DNA of 6,421 nt, taken from NCBI GenBank assembly GCA_013139395.1, contig WTAX01000038.1, forward strand, positions 1 through 6,421. The letters run 5' to 3'. Shown here in pieces: positions 4,878-6,421 of this stretch. Positions within the stretch are counted from its first letter, which is position 1; every line of letters begins with the position of its first letter. The translations under genes and the position numbers were made by a program. This stretch comes from Gammaproteobacteria bacterium. GTDB taxonomy: Bacteria; Pseudomonadota; Gammaproteobacteria; GRL18. The notes beneath the pieces are model-generated. The model saw only the letters and a program-made list of their open reading frames with translations. It searched no databases and had not been told where the DNA came from.

Positions 4878-5738
4878 ATGCTAAAAGTTGACCGGAAAGA
4901 TTTACAATTTAATAAATCAATATACATTTATTTCTTTATTATATTATTTTTTTGTGTTTTGTCTAAGAGTCTTATTGCTGAACCTCTGCCATTGATAACA
5001 GTTGGTGCCGAAAAGAATACAACATCATTAGAAAATTTGAAAATTGATGATGAATCTAAGCTTTTAAAATATGTAAAGGAACTTCAGCTTCAGTCTCAGA
5101 TTATTGCCAAAGACTATTTTTATATTGCTCAAGGTCTCCGTGAGGATAAGGCTCGAATTGAGATTAAAGAATCAGCCCGAGAAATCGATAATATTTTAAA
5201 TATATTAACAGTTAGTATAAAAAATGAAGAGATGCAAAACCTGTTGATCTATCTAAATGAAATAAATCTGGAATCTAAAAGTGTTTTTAACGATAGTTTC
5301 TCAAATGAAAATGCTTCTCTGGTAATTGATTTTAGTGAAACAATATATGAAGGTTCTCAGTCAATCATTGAATATTTATTACAAAGCACCAATAATGACA
5401 AATCTCTTTTTAATGAAATCAGCCAACAAAAATTTGCACTTCAGCGTATTAATAAATTTTATATTGCTTATCAGGCTGGTTTTAATGATAAAACAATGCT
5501 TGATAGATTAGCACAGTCAGTAAAAATTTTTGAAAAGGGTCTGGAAACATTAAATTTACATAAATTTTTAAATTATGACCAGGAGTTTGCTTTTGTGCGC
5601 TTAAAAAACTCCTGGGCTATTTCAAAAAAATTCTATGAAGGAATGGAAAAAGGTGACTTAACATTAATCGTTTCTGTTTCTACTGATCATCTGATGTCGT
5701 ATCTGGATAAAATTATAAGTTTGGAAAATAAGTTCTAA
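4878..5738 (+). CDS. B2: exported PilJ-like paralogue with degenerate signature, second copy of B
   Basis: The product has 286 residues, the same length as B1. The ATG at 4878 follows ATGAGAA with short spacing. The signal peptide (1-34, ending S-L-I-A) is largely unlike that of B1, but mature similarity resumes exactly at EPLPLIT. As in B1, the first-signature arginine is Q70 and the second is K185, and the glycines are absent, whereas IIAKDYFYIAQGLRED and KFYIAYQAGF are conserved. The C-terminal part again resembles A: K-K-F-Y-E-G, then V-S-V-S-T-D-H. Mature identity to B1 is about 65% by eye, lower than between the two A copies, so B evolves faster. It is the last gene of the C-A2-B2 operon; a strong terminator begins 24 bases after its stop. 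I infer an accessory subunit or a receptor with changed ligand; a direct function is not known. Confidence 0.82.
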   Translation: MLKVDRKDLQFNKSIYIYFFIILFFCVLSKSLIAEPLPLITVGAEKNTTSLENLKIDDESKLLKYVKELQLQSQIIAKDYFYIAQGLREDKARIEIKESAREIDNILNILTVSIKNEEMQNLLIYLNEINLESKSVFNDSFSNENASLVIDFSETIYEGSQSIIEYLLQSTNNDKSLFNEISQQKFALQRINKFYIAYQAGFNDKTMLDRLAQSVKIFEKGLETLNLHKFLNYDQEFAFVRLKNSWAISKKFYEGMEKGDLTLIVSVSTDHLMSYLDKIISLENKF

Positions 5739-5761
5739 AATCAAATTTTAAAGATGAATTT

Positions 5762-5793
5762 AAAAAACTAGCTAATTAAAAGCTAGTTTTTTT
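5762..5793. terminator. Intrinsic terminator after B2
   Basis: AAAAAACTAGCT (5762-5773) pairs perfectly with AGCTAGTTTTTT (5781-5792) around a 7-base loop, with a seven-T run on the + strand. The A run on the left makes it potentially bidirectional. It closes the C-A2-B2 operon and insulates the aas promoter three bases downstream. Confidence 0.9.
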
Positions 5794-5795
5794 GG

Positions 5796-5824
5796 TTGAC
5801 AATTAAACGATGTTTAATTATTAT
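5796..5824 (+). promoter_or_regulatory. Promoter of aas
   Basis: TTGACA (5796-5801) is a perfect -35. Exactly 17 bases later TATTAT (5819-5824) matches 5 of 6 bases of the -10 consensus. Transcription would start near 5831, giving a leader of about 76 nt. Confidence 0.75.
5801..5819. promoter_or_regulatory. Palindromic operator candidate within the aas promoter
   Basis: AATTAAAC (5801-5808) and GTTTAATT (5812-5819) are exact reverse complements separated by GAT. The palindrome fills the spacer between -35 and -10, a place where a bound protein would block RNA polymerase. The AAAC-N3-GTTT core recalls sites of TetR-family lipid regulators such as PsrA, but the match is too short to name the regulator. 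Confidence 0.5.
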
Positions 5825-5906
5825 TAGCTCAAACTTTATTTTATAATGAAATAAATATTGTTAATCTAGGCCGTTGGACTCAAATAGCAAAAACAGGAAG
5901 CAAAGT

Positions 5907-6421
5907 ATGGAACTGGCAAAACAAATAATTCGTTTTATTTTACAATTATTGTTTCGAATAGAAGTAGAAGGCATGGAGAATTACCATAAGGCGGGTTCTC
6001 GTGTCATGATTGTTGCCAATCATACTTCTTTGCTGGATGCTGTTTTATTAACCATATTTCTCCCCAACAGACTGACCTTTGCCATTAATACTCAAATGGC
6101 TGAAAAATGGTGGGTACGGCCCTTTGGTCAAATTGTCCGCTTGTTTCCAATGGATCCGGTAAACCCGCTGTCAATCAAATCTTTTATTAAAGATTTAGAG
6201 CAAGATAAGCGTGCAGTTATTTTTCCTGAAGGACGAATTACAGTCACCGGTACCTTAATGAAAATTTATGACGGTCCCGGCTTGATTGCTTTAAAATCAG
6301 GTGCTCAGGTATTGCCGGTTCGTATTGATGGCGCTCAACGATCAATCTTTTCCCGACTTAAGGGAATTGAACGCCGTCAATGGTTTCCTAAAATTAAATT
6401 AACGATTTTACCGCCGCAAAT
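5907..6421 (+). CDS. aas: Aas: 2-acylglycerophosphoethanolamine acyltransferase / acyl-ACP synthetase, N-terminal part
   Basis: The ATG at 5907 has AGGAAG (5895-5900) six bases upstream. The frame stays open to the window edge, giving 171 residues of a protein that is about 700 residues in E. coli. It opens with an amphipathic helix and then the acyltransferase domain: NHTSLLD with catalytic H39 and D44 (the HX4D box), FPEGRIT (106-112) for glycerol-phosphate binding, then LMKIYDGPG and LPVRIDGA. The segments EGRIT-x-TG-x-LMKIYDG and FSRLKG are specific to Aas rather than to PlsC and match the E. coli protein as I recall it. Aas re-acylates lyso-phosphatidylethanolamine at the inner membrane using fatty acids it activates onto acyl carrier protein. 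The AMP-ligase half lies beyond the window, so a stand-alone acyltransferase cannot be fully excluded. Its own promoter and the preceding terminator show that it is a separate unit from the PilJ genes. Confidence 0.85.
   Translation, partial: MELAKQIIRFILQLLFRIEVEGMENYHKAGSRVMIVANHTSLLDAVLLTIFLPNRLTFAINTQMAEKWWVRPFGQIVRLFPMDPVNPLSIKSFIKDLEQDKRAVIFPEGRITVTGTLMKIYDGPGLIALKSGAQVLPVRIDGAQRSIFSRLKGIERRQWFPKIKLTILPPQ

Larger units (their letters stand above)
4051..5738 (+). repeat. Duplicated A-B module, copy 2
   Basis: This is the mate of the block at 1057-2727, in direct orientation. Similarity begins just before A2, where the ribosome-site region (about 4030-4050) still resembles that of A1, and it ends with B2. 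Confidence 0.8.

Noticed and set aside
5326..5511. 61-codon forward frame inside B2
   Set aside because: It lies fully within B2 in another frame, has no ribosome site, and its translation looks like an out-of-frame reading of AT-rich coding DNA.
1057..5738. The five-gene block as an insertion element or integron-like array
   Set aside because: No transposase, integrase, terminal inverted repeats or attachment sites are visible; the repetition is gene duplication.

Overview
The window comes from an AT-rich proteobacterial chromosome, most likely a gammaproteobacterium. The evidence is a 3'-flanking gene whose N-terminus closely matches the acyltransferase half of the bifunctional Aas protein, a perfect CRP-type palindrome, and sigma70-type promoters. 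I cannot name a genus.

Layout. (1) 1-510: the 3' part of a TauE/SafE-family membrane transporter gene. (2) 511-1056: a long AT-rich intergenic region with a CRP-like site, a pair of 15-bp direct repeats and a probable promoter. (3) 1057-2727: a two-gene module, A1-B1. (4) 2728-3223: a second long regulatory region. It holds a perfect 26-bp CRP-type palindrome, a TTGACA promoter, a class I (GEMM-I) c-di-GMP riboswitch whose 5' helix begins at the predicted transcription start, an alternative stem that could act as expression platform, and a roughly 330-nt leader ending in an 11-bp hairpin next to the start codon. (5) 3224-5738: a three-gene operon, C-A2-B2. A2 and B2 are a second copy of the A-B module, about 80% and 65% identical to A1 and B1 by eye. 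(6) 5762-5793: a strong intrinsic terminator. (7) 5907 to the end: the 5' part of aas, behind its own promoter, which carries a palindromic operator candidate.

All five central genes encode small exported proteins of about 260-286 residues. Each has a signal peptide and two repeats resembling the PilJ/NarX-type periplasmic sensor domain (signature N-x-x-G-x-Q-R-M-L-[ST]-Q). None has a transmembrane anchor after the signal peptide or any cytoplasmic output domain. They therefore look like free periplasmic ligand-binding proteins rather than complete receptors. A and C keep the signature twice. B keeps the fold landmarks but has lost the signature arginine in both repeats.

The central idea is an exported family of PilJ-like proteins in which one A-B copy is controlled by CRP/cAMP and c-di-GMP together with the unique protein C. 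The other A-B copy lacks the riboswitch and has different upstream elements. The proteins may sense or buffer a small periplasmic ligand and report to a partner encoded elsewhere. Their function is inference; the riboswitch, the duplication and the domain signature are visible in the sequence.
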